From Fusobacterium ulcerans ATCC 49185 (lineage in GTDB: Bacteria > Fusobacteriota > Fusobacteriia > Fusobacteriales > Fusobacteriaceae): a DNA stretch of 64,000 nt. Both the position numbers and the translations under genes were made by a program. This document shows, piece by piece, positions 26,357-35,900 of the stretch (the stretch's first letter is position 1; every line of letters starts with the position of its first letter). Location: positions 186,001 through 250,000 of the forward strand of contig NZ_LR215979.1 of NCBI RefSeq assembly GCF_900683735.1, in the 5' to 3' direction. The notes under the pieces are model-generated. The model saw only the letters and a list, made by a program, of their open reading frames with translations. It did no database searches and was not told the origin of the DNA.

Positions 26357-26711
26357 GGTTGATAATAAAAAAGGGATAAAATACTAAAAATTTTTTTGAG
26401 TAAATCAACCCAAACTTTTTAATTTTTTATAATATGACAATTTTCTTGAAACACATTTATATCTTTTTAATTTAAATTTTCAAATACTCAAAGATAAAGG
26501 TAGAGAAAAGTGAAAATCTAAAGAGTAAAAGTATTTAAAGTTATGAGCAACACTTTATTTCTTAAAAATGGTTTGGATAAATAAAAAATCATTTACTTCT
26601 TTATTACTGCTTAAAAATAAATATCAAAGTATAAATTAGTAAAAATCTATAATATAGAAAGAGGCTGTGCAAATTAGTTTATAAGTCACTAATTTGCACA
26701 GCCTCAATGTT
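26357..26711. other. 355-bp AT-rich gap with one long hairpin
   Basis: Apart from the 18-bp hairpin annotated separately at its right end, I see no supported gene or motif here. Confidence 0.5.
26661..26705. terminator. Very stable 18-bp hairpin terminator
   Basis: GAGGCTGTGCAAATTAGT pairs perfectly with its inverted copy around a 9-base loop. It lies directly after the ROK gene (minus strand), with a short T-rich tract on that side. Confidence 0.8.
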
Positions 26712-27848
26712 TTAAAATAATGAATCTACTATTGGAAATATAGCAGCTCCAATAAGACTTGAATTTTCTTCGAAAGAAGAGAACATTATAGTTTCTTTTC
26801 CACGATAGAAAATATGATCAGTGTATATTTCTTCTAAAAGTTTTTCTTTAATATATTTTTGCTGAAGACATATCTTACCTGATATTATAAGTTTTTCGGG
26901 GTTAGAAAAAAATAACAAATTTTTTATACCAATAGCAAGATATTTGATGTATTCATCTAATATTTTTTTACCTTCTTCAGTTTCCAGATATTCCTCTTGG
27001 AAAATATTCTCATATTTCTTTATTTTCTTAAATACTTTATGGAATTCTTCAACTAAAGCTTTGTTTGAAACATATGCTCCCCAACATCCTTTTGAAGCAC
27101 AGCTGCAAGATCTTCCTTCTGGATTTACTATCATATGATGCATTCTTCCAGCTTTAAAGTGAAAATCATTTTGATTTTTTTCTTTAGTAAAAGAACTTAT
27201 TCCAACATAGTCATTAAGAGTAAGAGCTGTAAAATTTGATAAAAGTGAATTTTCACTTAAAAAAGCTTCAGCAATTGCAGAAAGATTTGATTCATTTTCT
27301 ACAAGAACAGGAATATCAAATCTTTTTGTAATTTTTTCTATTATAGAGATATTAGTCTTGTTTTTAGAATTAAACTCTATAAATTTTCCCTCTTCATTTA
27401 CTATGCCTGGAACAGATATTCCAATTCCAATAATACTTTTAAAAATAGATTTAGACAGTCTGCTGAGGAAAAATTCTAATTCATCCATAAGAACTTCTGT
27501 AACAGATACATTGCTTTTTTGAAATGTTTTAGAATGTTTTTTTATTACAATTCCTTTAGCATTAGTAAGTATAATTTTAATTTTTTCTTCTGAAATCTGT
27601 ACCCCTACAGAATGGCAGAAAAAATCATTAAAGGAATATTCTCTGGCTTTTCTTCCTACTCCACTACCTACTTTGTCTTCTTCAATTACAATGTTTTTTT
27701 CCAGAAAAAAAGTTATTATTCTTTTTACTGTTGGAAAACTCATATCCATTTTTTCAGCAATTTCGTTGATAACAAAATTGTGATTAGAGTTGAAAACGTA
27801 TTCAAATATTTTGTTTTCATTGTTCTCTTTAATGTTTTTTTGATACAT
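26712..27848 (-). CDS. ROK-family transcriptional regulator (NagC/XylR type)
   Basis: The 378-residue protein has an N-terminal winged helix (about residues 15-70, FVINEIAEKMDMSFPTVKRIITFFLEKNIVIEE) and a ROK domain. The ROK zinc-binding block is visible as GRSCSCASKGCWGAY near residues 230-246, and GIGISVPGIV and NESNLSAIAEA occupy usual ROK positions. It is divergent from the AbgT/M20 operon with a 287-bp gap, so it may control that operon. ROK repressors usually sense sugars, which would be unusual for an AbgT system, so its ligand is open. Confidence 0.9.
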   Translation of the reverse strand: MYQKNIKENNENKIFEYVFNSNHNFVINEIAEKMDMSFPTVKRIITFFLEKNIVIEEDKVGSGVGRKAREYSFNDFFCHSVGVQISEEKIKIILTNAKGIVIKKHSKTFQKSNVSVTEVLMDELEFFLSRLSKSIFKSIIGIGISVPGIVNEEGKFIEFNSKNKTNISIIEKITKRFDIPVLVENESNLSAIAEAFLSENSLLSNFTALTLNDYVGISSFTKEKNQNDFHFKAGRMHHMIVNPEGRSCSCASKGCWGAYVSNKALVEEFHKVFKKIKKYENIFQEEYLETEEGKKILDEYIKYLAIGIKNLLFFSNPEKLIISGKICLQQKYIKEKLLEEIYTDHIFYRGKETIMFSSFEENSSLIGAAIFPIVDSLF

Positions 27849-28135
27849 AGTGACTCCCCCTTTATATTCCCCCGTTAAAAATTTGTTATAAGTTATTATA
27901 TAATATTTGTCTGTAAAAACAAAATAATAGTTTTTAAATTTAGCATTTTATTTTGAAAATGGATTTTATGATAGGAAAATTAGAGTTATATATTTAATAT
28001 ATTTGAGTTTTTCGTGTTAGAATAGTATATTTTAACATATGATAAAAATGTTTCAAAAAAATATTTTTTAAAAATAAAATTGTATGTTTTCTGAGGAAAA
28101 TACTGAGAAATTTAGCACAACAAGGAGGAAAGTAA

Positions 28136-29659
28136 GTGGGGAAAGTTGAAAAAAATGGAAAAAATTCAGAGGTAAAAACTCTGGATAAAATTTTAAATTA
28201 TTTTGAAGTGATTGGAAATAAGCTTCCAGATCCAGTATCAATATTTTTAATTTTATGTATAGCAATTTTAATAATATCTTTTATATGTAGTAAGGTTGGG
28301 GTAGCAGTGGAACATCCTCTTACTCACAATATGATAATAGCAGAAAATCTATTGAGCAAAGAAAATCTCAAACAAATGCTTATGAGCATGGTAATGGTAT
28401 TTCAGACATATCCACCTTTAGGAGTTGTACTTGTAGCAATGATAGGAATAGGACTTGCTGATAAAAGTGGCTTTTTAGAATGTCTTCTTACTGTTGTAGT
28501 AAAAAAAGTACCAAGCAATCTGATATATTTTACAGTTATATTAATGGGACTGATATTTACAGGAGTAGGAGATGCTGGATTTATAGTGCTTCCTCCTTTA
28601 GCAGCATTAATATTCCTTAATCTTGGAAAAAATCCAATAGTAGGAATGCTTTTATCATTTGCTGGAGCAGCCATAGGATTTTGCTCAGGATTGTTTGTAA
28701 GTTTAAATGATATACTTCTTACATCTTTTACTATACCAGCAGCACAGCTTTTATCTTCAACATTTACTAAAAGTCCTGCAATGACTCTTTACTTTAATAT
28801 AACAAATTCTATACTTCAAATGTTTGTTATTGCATGGGTAACAGTAAAATTTGTAGAACCTAGATTTCCTGTTCCAGAGAAAAAGCAGGGAGAAAATGAA
28901 GAAAAGGAAATGCTGGAGGTTGAAAAAAAGGGGCTTAGATATGCAGGAATTTCCTTTGCTTTGTATATGATGCTGATTATATTTTTAGCAGTAGGAAAAG
29001 GAGCTTTTTTGAAAGATGCTGCAGGTTCTCTTGTATCAACAAAATCTCCATTGATGGGAGGACTTATTCCTATAATGGCATTAGCATTTTTTATACCAGG
29101 ACTTGTTTTTGGAAAAATTACTGGAAAGATAAAAAGTGATAAAGATGTTGTAAAAATGATATCTCAGACTTTAGGAGAAATGGGTGGATATATATTTATA
29201 GTTTTTGTATCAGCTCAATTTTTAAGTTTTTTTTCAAAAAGTAATTTAGGAATAATTATGGCAATAAAAGGTGCAGATGGAATAAAAAGTCTGGGACTTG
29301 CAGGAATGCCTCTTCTTGTGGCATATATTCTTTTAGTGGCCTTTATAAATATATTTATAGGAAGTGCTTCTGCTAAATGGGCTATTCTTTCACCAGTATT
29401 TGTGCCAATGTTTATGCTGTTGGGATATGATCCAGCACTTACACAGATGGCATATAGAATAGGGGATGCTTCAACAAATATGCTGTCGCCGTTGTTCCCA
29501 TATCTTCCATTGGTATTAGCAGTAGCAAGAAAATATGATAAAAACTTTGGAATAGGAACTTTAATAGCAAATATGATTCCTTATTCAATAATAACACTTA
29601 TAGCAAGTATTGTTCTTCTTGCAGTTTTCTTTACTTGTGGACTTCCATTTGGACTATAA
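28136..29659 (+). CDS. AbgT-family transporter
   Basis: The 507-residue membrane carrier belongs to the AbgT family, whose founder imports p-aminobenzoyl-glutamate. Family features include an N-terminal KLPDPVSIFLILC, GVGDAGFIVLPPLAALIF, the region ending SLNDILLTSFTIPAA, and a C-terminal GSASAKWAILSPVFVPM and YRIGDASTNMLSPLFPYLPLVL. The start is GTG 28136 behind AAGGAGG. An M20 amidohydrolase gene follows after 25 bp, as in abg operons, so uptake and hydrolysis of an amide conjugate is likely. Some AbgT members act as drug pumps, which remains possible. Confidence 0.92.
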   Translation: MGKVEKNGKNSEVKTLDKILNYFEVIGNKLPDPVSIFLILCIAILIISFICSKVGVAVEHPLTHNMIIAENLLSKENLKQMLMSMVMVFQTYPPLGVVLVAMIGIGLADKSGFLECLLTVVVKKVPSNLIYFTVILMGLIFTGVGDAGFIVLPPLAALIFLNLGKNPIVGMLLSFAGAAIGFCSGLFVSLNDILLTSFTIPAAQLLSSTFTKSPAMTLYFNITNSILQMFVIAWVTVKFVEPRFPVPEKKQGENEEKEMLEVEKKGLRYAGISFALYMMLIIFLAVGKGAFLKDAAGSLVSTKSPLMGGLIPIMALAFFIPGLVFGKITGKIKSDKDVVKMISQTLGEMGGYIFIVFVSAQFLSFFSKSNLGIIMAIKGADGIKSLGLAGMPLLVAYILLVAFINIFIGSASAKWAILSPVFVPMFMLLGYDPALTQMAYRIGDASTNMLSPLFPYLPLVLAVARKYDKNFGIGTLIANMIPYSIITLIASIVLLAVFFTCGLPFGL

Positions 29660-29684
29660 TACTAATATATCAGGAGGAAATAGA

Positions 29685-30866
29685 ATGAAAGAAAAAATTG
29701 AACAGTTAGCAGAAAAGCATCTGGAAAGAATAATGGAGATGAGAAGAGAGCTTCATAAAGTACCAGAACTTGGATTTAAAGAATTCAAAACAGCAGAAAT
29801 AATAAAAAAAGAATTGGAAAGAATTGGAATTCCGTATGAAAGTGAGATAGCTGTAACAGGAATAGTGGGATTGATAAAGGGAAAAAAAGAGGGAAAAACA
29901 GTTTTACTGAGAGCAGATATAGATGCACTTCCTATTGATGAAGAGAGCAGATGTGAATTTAAATCTGAAATAGCAGGAAATATGCATGCATGTGGACATG
30001 ATGGACATGCAGCAGGGCTTTTAGGAGCAGCAATGATACTAAATGAATTAAAAGATGAAATAGCAGGTAATATAAAGCTTGTATTTCAGCCAGCAGAAGA
30101 AGGACCAGGAGGAGCAGACCCTATGATTAAAGCTGGCATACTTGAAAACCCAAAAGTAGATGCAGCATTTGGATGTCATATCTGGCCAGCATATAAAGCA
30201 GGGCAGATATTAGTGAAAGATGGGGATATGATGTCACACACAACTTCTTTTGATATTATGATACAAGGAGTAGGAGGGCATGGTTCACAGCCAGAAAAAA
30301 CAGTTGATCCTATTATAATAGGAAGTCAGATAGTAACTAATTTTCAAAATATAATAAGCAGAAATATATCTACACTTAAGCCAGCAGTTTTATCTTGCTG
30401 CAGTATAAAGGCAGGAGAAACATATAATGTAATTCCTGATAAATTAACTATAAAGGGAACAATAAGAACATTTGATGAAGAACTGACGAATGAGATTGTG
30501 GAAAGAATGGAAGGTATTATAAAAGGAATCACAAGTTCTTATGGAGCTTCTTATATATTTGATGTAAAAAGAATGTATCCAGCAGTAAAAAATGATCATG
30601 AGATGTTTGAGTTTTCAAAGGAAACATTAGGAAAAGTAGTAGGAGAGGAAAATATAATAGTAATGAAAGAACCATTAATGGGTTCAGAGGACTTTTCTTA
30701 TTTTGGAAAAAAAGTACCTTCTAATTTTTTCTTAGTGGGAGTGAGAGATACTCAGGAGGATATTGAGTCTATGCTTCATCATCCAAGATTGTTGTGGGAT
30801 GAAAAGCACTTGAAAATAAGTGCAAAAGCCCTTTCACAACTGGCAGTAGATTTTTTAAATAAATAG
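29685..30866 (+). CDS. M20-family amidohydrolase (AbgB/hippurate-hydrolase type)
   Basis: The 393-residue metallo-amidohydrolase has the M20D metal motif ACGHDGH at residues 102-108, QPAEEGPGGADPMI, GCHIWP, and a dimerisation-domain GVGGHGSQPEKTVDPI segment. Such enzymes cleave N-acyl or aminobenzoyl amino acids. The start is ATG 29685 after AGGAGG; the frame extends back into the AbgT gene without one. With the AbgT carrier it probably takes up and hydrolyses p-aminobenzoyl-glutamate or another amide, which could feed the folate genes of this window. A terminator follows. Confidence 0.92.
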   Translation: MKEKIEQLAEKHLERIMEMRRELHKVPELGFKEFKTAEIIKKELERIGIPYESEIAVTGIVGLIKGKKEGKTVLLRADIDALPIDEESRCEFKSEIAGNMHACGHDGHAAGLLGAAMILNELKDEIAGNIKLVFQPAEEGPGGADPMIKAGILENPKVDAAFGCHIWPAYKAGQILVKDGDMMSHTTSFDIMIQGVGGHGSQPEKTVDPIIIGSQIVTNFQNIISRNISTLKPAVLSCCSIKAGETYNVIPDKLTIKGTIRTFDEELTNEIVERMEGIIKGITSSYGASYIFDVKRMYPAVKNDHEMFEFSKETLGKVVGEENIIVMKEPLMGSEDFSYFGKKVPSNFFLVGVRDTQEDIESMLHHPRLLWDEKHLKISAKALSQLAVDFLNK

Positions 30867-30882
30867 AATAAATTAAGCTGTG

Positions 30883-30924
30883 AAAAAAGAGAACCTAAAA
30901 AATTACTATGAGGTTCTCTTTTTT
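30883..30924 (+). terminator. Terminator after the M20 amidohydrolase gene
   Basis: AAAAAAGAGAACCT pairs perfectly with AGGTTCTCTTTTTT (14-bp stem, 14-base loop) and the T-run continues. Confidence 0.9.
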
Positions 30925-31007
30925 ATAATTAAGAAAAAAATATAAAAAAGGAAAGATAAATTTGACCTAGAACTATATTAATAATCAAAAACATGGAGGT
31001 GGAAATT

Positions 31008-31292
31008 ATGAAAAAAATAAATGAGGATTTAAAAGAAGATTTAAAAGAAGTAAAAAAAGTAGTGAAGAAAACTAAAGATGATTTAAAAGAGGCAACAAAA
31101 GAGAAAGTTTCTGAAAAGAAAAAAGATATAAAAGAAGGAGCTGATTATCTCAAAGAAGATGTAAAGAATACAACTGAGGAGATAAAGAAAGACTTAAAAG
31201 AAAAAACAGAAAAAGTAAAAAGCAAGGTAAAAGAAAAGGTAGAAAAAGATAAAGAGAAATTAAAAGAAATAAAAGAAGTTATAAAAAAATAA
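31008..31292 (+). CDS. Small charged helical protein (YtxH/LEA-like)
   Basis: This 94-residue protein is rich in Lys and Glu without a signal peptide. It repeats short units such as KEDLKEVKKVVKKTKDDLKEATKEK and KSKVKEKVEKDKEKLKE. The pattern predicts one long amphipathic helix, as in stress-associated LEA or YtxH-like proteins. The start ATG 31008 is placed by GGAGG just upstream. It is a single gene closed by a terminator. Function is unknown. Confidence 0.75.
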   Translation: MKKINEDLKEDLKEVKKVVKKTKDDLKEATKEKVSEKKKDIKEGADYLKEDVKNTTEEIKKDLKEKTEKVKSKVKEKVEKDKEKLKEIKEVIKK

Positions 31293-31303
31293 AGAGTTAT
31301 TAG

Positions 31304-31345
31304 AATAGCCTTCTATGATAAAGTTAAAAATCATAGGAGGCTATT
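31304..31345. terminator. Bidirectional terminator
   Basis: AATAGCCTTCTATGAT pairs with ATCATAGGAGGCTATT with one mismatch around a 10-base A-rich loop. T-runs follow on the plus strand. Confidence 0.85.
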
Positions 31346-31417
31346 TTTATTATAAAATACTAATATTTTAGAAATCAATAATTTTTTATCATTAAAAGTT
31401 ATGATTTAAAGTTTTTT

Positions 31418-31822
31418 TCACACTTTTGGTTTTTCGTCTTCTAGTTTTTTAACAGATTTTTCATCTTCTAATTTTTCATAAAGCACTTTTTGAATATTTG
31501 TTTTTAGTTTTGCTTCAAGAAGAGCTATTTTTTCATTTTCTTCTTGGATTTTCTCCCAATTTACAGGTTTTTCTAAAAAAATTCTTTTAATTTTTAACTC
31601 TATTTCTTCTATATCAATTTCTATTTTTTTTATCTTTTTTTGTTGTTCTTTATTTGCCATATCTAAAACTTTATCTAATTCATGTTTTTTCAAATTTGGG
31701 TTTATTAAATTTATAGATGTCAAGTCTATTGGTTTTAACTTAGGAGAATGCAAGGGTTCTGCTCCTGCTATTTTAAATAAAGATACTAATATTAATGTAA
31801 ATATTATTTTTGTACTTTTCAT
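31418..31822 (-). CDS. Exported helical protein, unknown
   Basis: The 134-residue protein has a signal peptide (MKSTKIIFTLILVSLFKIAGA, cleavage before EPL). A helical mature part follows: KKHELDKVLDMANKEQQKKIKKIEIDIEEIELKIKRIFLEKPVNWEKIQEENEKIALLEAKL. The length and LxxxxLDxxx...I..LE.KL pattern loosely recall Spy/CpxP-type periplasmic chaperones, but the defining LTxxQ motif is absent. The C-terminal DEKSVKKLEDEKPKV is charged. It is likely periplasmic; I cannot assign a function. Confidence 0.72.
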   Translation of the reverse strand: MKSTKIIFTLILVSLFKIAGAEPLHSPKLKPIDLTSINLINPNLKKHELDKVLDMANKEQQKKIKKIEIDIEEIELKIKRIFLEKPVNWEKIQEENEKIALLEAKLKTNIQKVLYEKLEDEKSVKKLEDEKPKV

Positions 31823-32368
31823 ATTTTCCTCCTGTAAGAATTTATTTTAGATAAAAACTAATATATATTTATTGTAACATATTTAAATACTAAGCATCAA
31901 TTTTTTTTATCGTTACATTTTCTATTTTTCAACTTATAAATGTTGTTTTTTATTGTTTTTTCATCTATTCCTAGTTATATTTAAGAAATATAGATTTTTT
32001 TTATCTTTGTGTACTGAAAAATATGAATTTTTTAGAATATTTGTTATTAATTTTAGATATAAAAACCCCTCTTAGTTAGATATTACAACACTATTATATA
32101 TGTTTTTTTATGACTACCTAAAGAGAATTATATTACTTTTAAAAAAGGGTTCTTTTTTATTTTATATTCAGAATTTTTTATATTTTAAGTTATCTATCAA
32201 ATTATATAGTTCTCCTATTATTATATAAAGTTATTCATTATAAATTGCAAATTATATAAAGCAGTTAAAATTTATTCTGCAGCTATATTTTTTATTTTAT
32301 TATTAAAAAAAGAAAGAATTAATAGTAAAAATAAAAGTGAAAAAATATAAAAAATGAAAATAAAAAAC

Positions 32369-32402
32369 AAGAGTTCTCCTTTATGTATAAAGGCGAACTC
32401 TT
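32369..32402. repeat. Hairpin A of a related pair
   Basis: AAGAGTTCTCCTTTAT pairs with ATAAAGGCGAACTCTT with a single mismatch around GT. It is terminator-like. A diverged copy lies about 200 bp downstream. Confidence 0.7.
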
Positions 32403-32567
32403 ATAAAATTTTACTTTGTCTAAAATAATCTTTATTTCTATATAATTATATATATCATAAAAAAATAAAATAAGCAATTTTTATTTAAATAAAAACCTTT
32501 AATTCTAAAAAATATGAGGTGGAAACTTTGCATTTAAGATGATTTTAAAAAAAATAAAAAAATTACG

Positions 32568-32604
32568 AAAAGTTCTCTTTTATACATAAAGAAGAACACT
32601 TTTT
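32568..32604. repeat. Hairpin B of a related pair
   Basis: AAAGTTCTCTTTTAT pairs, with bulges, with ATAAAGAAGAACACTTT and a T-run follows. It resembles hairpin A at 32369-32402 in arm sequence and loop. Confidence 0.6.
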
Positions 32605-32638
32605 TGAATGCTTGTTTTTATATGGAATAGAGGTTATT

Positions 32639-32945
32639 ATGACAGAGGTAAAATTTTTTAAAATCTATAAAAAAAGAAGAAATTTAAAAAGTATGTATGA
32701 ATCAAAAGAAAAATTAGAACTTTTTTGAAAAGTAGTTTTTGCAGGACTTACACAGGAAAAAAAGTAATAATAAAAAATTTAGGAACTTTTGAAATGAAAG
32801 AACTTAAACCAAGAAAATATATGATATTTATCAAAATAATCTCTGCATGACAAAAGAAAGAACAGTAGTGAAATTCAGAGTAAAAAATAATTTTACAGAA
32901 AAAGTAAATAACTGTAACTTATCAGATGAAACTGGGATGAAGTAA
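32639..32945 (+). pseudogene. Decayed HU/IHF-family DNA-binding protein gene
   Basis: Reading from ATG 32639 gives an HU-like N-terminus (EVKFFKIYKKRRNLKSMYES) and, after an in-frame TGA at residue 30, VVFAGLTQEKKVIIKNLGTFEMKEL. The latter matches the HU core (VxxxGFGTF-type turn). A frameshift after about residue 65 moves the remaining homology to another frame, TKERTVVKFRVKNNFTEKVNN, which matches the HU C-terminus (VxFKAGKxLxExVN). One stop plus one frameshift make it non-functional. It lies just upstream of the first autotransporter. Confidence 0.75.
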
Positions 32946-32997
32946 AGTAGTCTGACAAAAAGTGCAGTTAAAATAAAATAATGGGAGGAATATAGTT

Positions 32998-35900
32998 ATG
33001 ATTAGCAATTTTAATGAGGTAGAGAAATCTCTAAAGAGATGTCTAAAAGAAAAGGTATCAATAACCACAGCTACAGTTGTAGGGTTTTTGATAGCAGGTA
33101 CAGTAGCATTTGGAAGAGAGGCTACAGTAACTAAAGAATACACTAATGAGAACTTTTCAACTGCAATAACTGAAAAGGTAATGAATAATCAATATGGATT
33201 AATGTTAAAAGATAATACAGGATTTAAAGGGGTTATATATGAATTTAAATTTGGTGAAGAAAAGCCTTCAGCCATTGAACGTCTTATAACAGTTAGTAAA
33301 GGAAAAACAACACTGGATAAAGGTACAAATCTTTCAACAAGTGAAGGAATGACTTTATTAAATATAGTTGGAGAAGATAAAAATGGTATTACAGAGGTAA
33401 TTAGTGAAGCAACTTTAATAAATAATAACTCTTCTTTAGAAGAAGAAAATGATCGTTTTTGGAGACCAACAGTTATTGTAAATAGTTTTCAAGGTAATAC
33501 TTCTTTTACAAATTCTGGAACAATAACTAAAACAGGACATCCAACATATAATTGTGCAGTTGATTTATCTGCTGGTAAAGATTATACAACAACTTTCACA
33601 AACAGCGGAATAATTAATGGACTTATAAAGTCAGATGCTGATAACAGACAATTAGGTAATATTGTTATAAACCTAAAAGATAATTCAAAAATAAATGGAG
33701 AGTTCTCTTTTGCTGGTGGTGGAACAAGAACAATAAATATTGACAATAACACAGATGATTTAACAATAAATAATACATCTGATAATGAAACTTTTGTAAG
33801 AACTAATAATAGTGATATTACATTAAGAGGAGAAATACATTCAAAAGGAACAACAGTTGAATTAAATAATAAAGATGGAATTAGCTGGGATGTTACTATT
33901 ACGGCTGGAAGCAATATTTTAACAAACAAAGGGCATATATTTGGAAAAATAGGAATAGGGGTAGAAGATGACTATCCGGATGTAGGTAGTGGTACTGGTT
34001 ATAATGTTAGAGAAATAAGAATAATAAATAATGGAAAAATCACAGCTTCATCTCGAGGAATATATAATGGAGATAGACTAAAATATAATAAAACATATAT
34101 AGAAAATGCTAAAGATGGAGAGATTCTAGTAAATCATTTGGAGGAAACTGCTGGTTGGGGTAAGCCTTATTACTATAATACAGGAATATATTCAACATCA
34201 GTACCAGGCACTGAAACTCCTGGAAAAGTAATTAATAATGGAAAAGTAACTATTGATTTAACAAAACAACAGGAAGAATTAAAAGGAAAATACCAAAGTA
34301 CAAATGGAGATATGTATATTGAGATACACGGATTAAAACTTAATGAACATACATGGGGATATAACAATGGAACAATTCTTGTAAATTCTTTTGGTGGTGT
34401 AGGAGTTGTACTTTCTAATGGACAGGAAAATGCAAATAATTTTAAAGGTAAATATGGATATTTTGAAAATAATGGAACTGTTGAAGTAAATGGGGATAAA
34501 GGAATAGGATTACAACTTATCACTAGTGGAGAAATAAATGCTGCAAAAGAAGCAATAAATACAAAAGAAGGAAACATTATAGTTTCTGGAGAGGGTGTTA
34601 CAGGTGTAAAAGTAGATGGAGCAACAACAACTTTCACAAATGATGGAACAATCACATTAAAAGAAGGAACAACTAATGGAGTAGGAATCTCTGTTGTTAG
34701 AGGAACTGCTACAAATAATGGAACAATTGCATTAGGGTTAGGAACAGAGAATACTTCTGGAAATATTGCTATTGCAAATGCAAATGGAACAGCTAAAAAT
34801 ACTGGTAAAATAAAAATAACAGATAAAACAGCTGAAGAATTAAAAGGATTTGATATTTCAACTCTATTTGCTGGAAACTATATTAACTCTGGAATGCTTG
34901 TAGATAAAAATGGAATAGCAATAGAAAAAGAAAATGATGCTCAAATTAGTGGTGATGTAAATACAGGTGATATAAATGAAGCTGGGAACCCAGAAAGCAG
35001 TATAGTTATTAAAGATAATACTACAATTAGTGGTTCTGATACAGCTATCGAAGTAGGATCTTTAAATGTTACAGGAACTGCCACTATTGCAAATGGAGAT
35101 GACTCTGCACCTGTAGAAATAAAAGGAACTACAACTAACCTAGATGCTACTGGAAGTCTAGCAATAGGTGGAGAGAGTAAAGCTGACTTAGTAATTACAG
35201 GCGGAACAGTAAATGGAGATAAAGAAGGAACAGCAGTAACATTTGAGAATACAGAATCAACTTTAACATTAGAGGGAACAAGCTTCAATGGAAATATAGG
35301 AGTTAATACTGACAATGGAACATTAAAAACAACAGGAACAGATGCAACAGTAATAACAGGAAATGTTAAAGCTAAAGAACTAGAACTAGCAGGAACAACA
35401 GCAATAACAGGAAATATTGAAACTAAATCAATGGCTGTAACAGCTGGAGAGACTAAAATAGCTGGAAAAATAACTGGAGCTACAACAATTAATATAGGAA
35501 CTACTCCTGTTCCAGTGGCAAGGATGGCTTTCTCTTTAGCAAATAATATAGCAACAGCCACTGATAATGTACCAAAAAATGCAACAGTTACATATTCAGC
35601 AGATTCAGCAATAATAGGAAATGCACAATCATCAAGTACTTTTAATAATACTTTTACTGGAACAACAGTAACTATTGCTGAGAATGGAGTACTTAAAGCT
35701 GAAGTGGATAATGATGGAAATAATCTATTTGGAAATTCTAAAAATGTAAACGTAACTGGAACTGGAACAGTTGAATATCTTACTTCAAATATAGACAAAC
35801 AAACAGTGACATTAGCCTTAGGTAACAATGTAAATTTAGCAAATGAGATTAACTTTACTACAAATAGTGATTTCTATTCATATAATAATGGAACTTTAAC

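Larger units (their letters stand above)
31823..32638. other. 816-bp AT-rich gap with two related hairpins
   Basis: No intact gene is seen. Two hairpins share the GTTCTC...TTTAT arm and are annotated separately. The adjacent decayed HU gene suggests the region is degrading. Confidence 0.5.

Noticed and set aside
27849-28135. THF-type riboswitch before the AbgT gene
   Set aside because: I find no THF-aptamer-like pairing; the gap is AT-rich without GC-rich conserved segments.
34941-35828. Long minus-strand open frame of 295 codons opposite the first autotransporter
   Set aside because: Its translation is a biased V/P/S-rich shadow of the Gly/Thr/Asn-rich passenger on the other strand, with no ribosome site.
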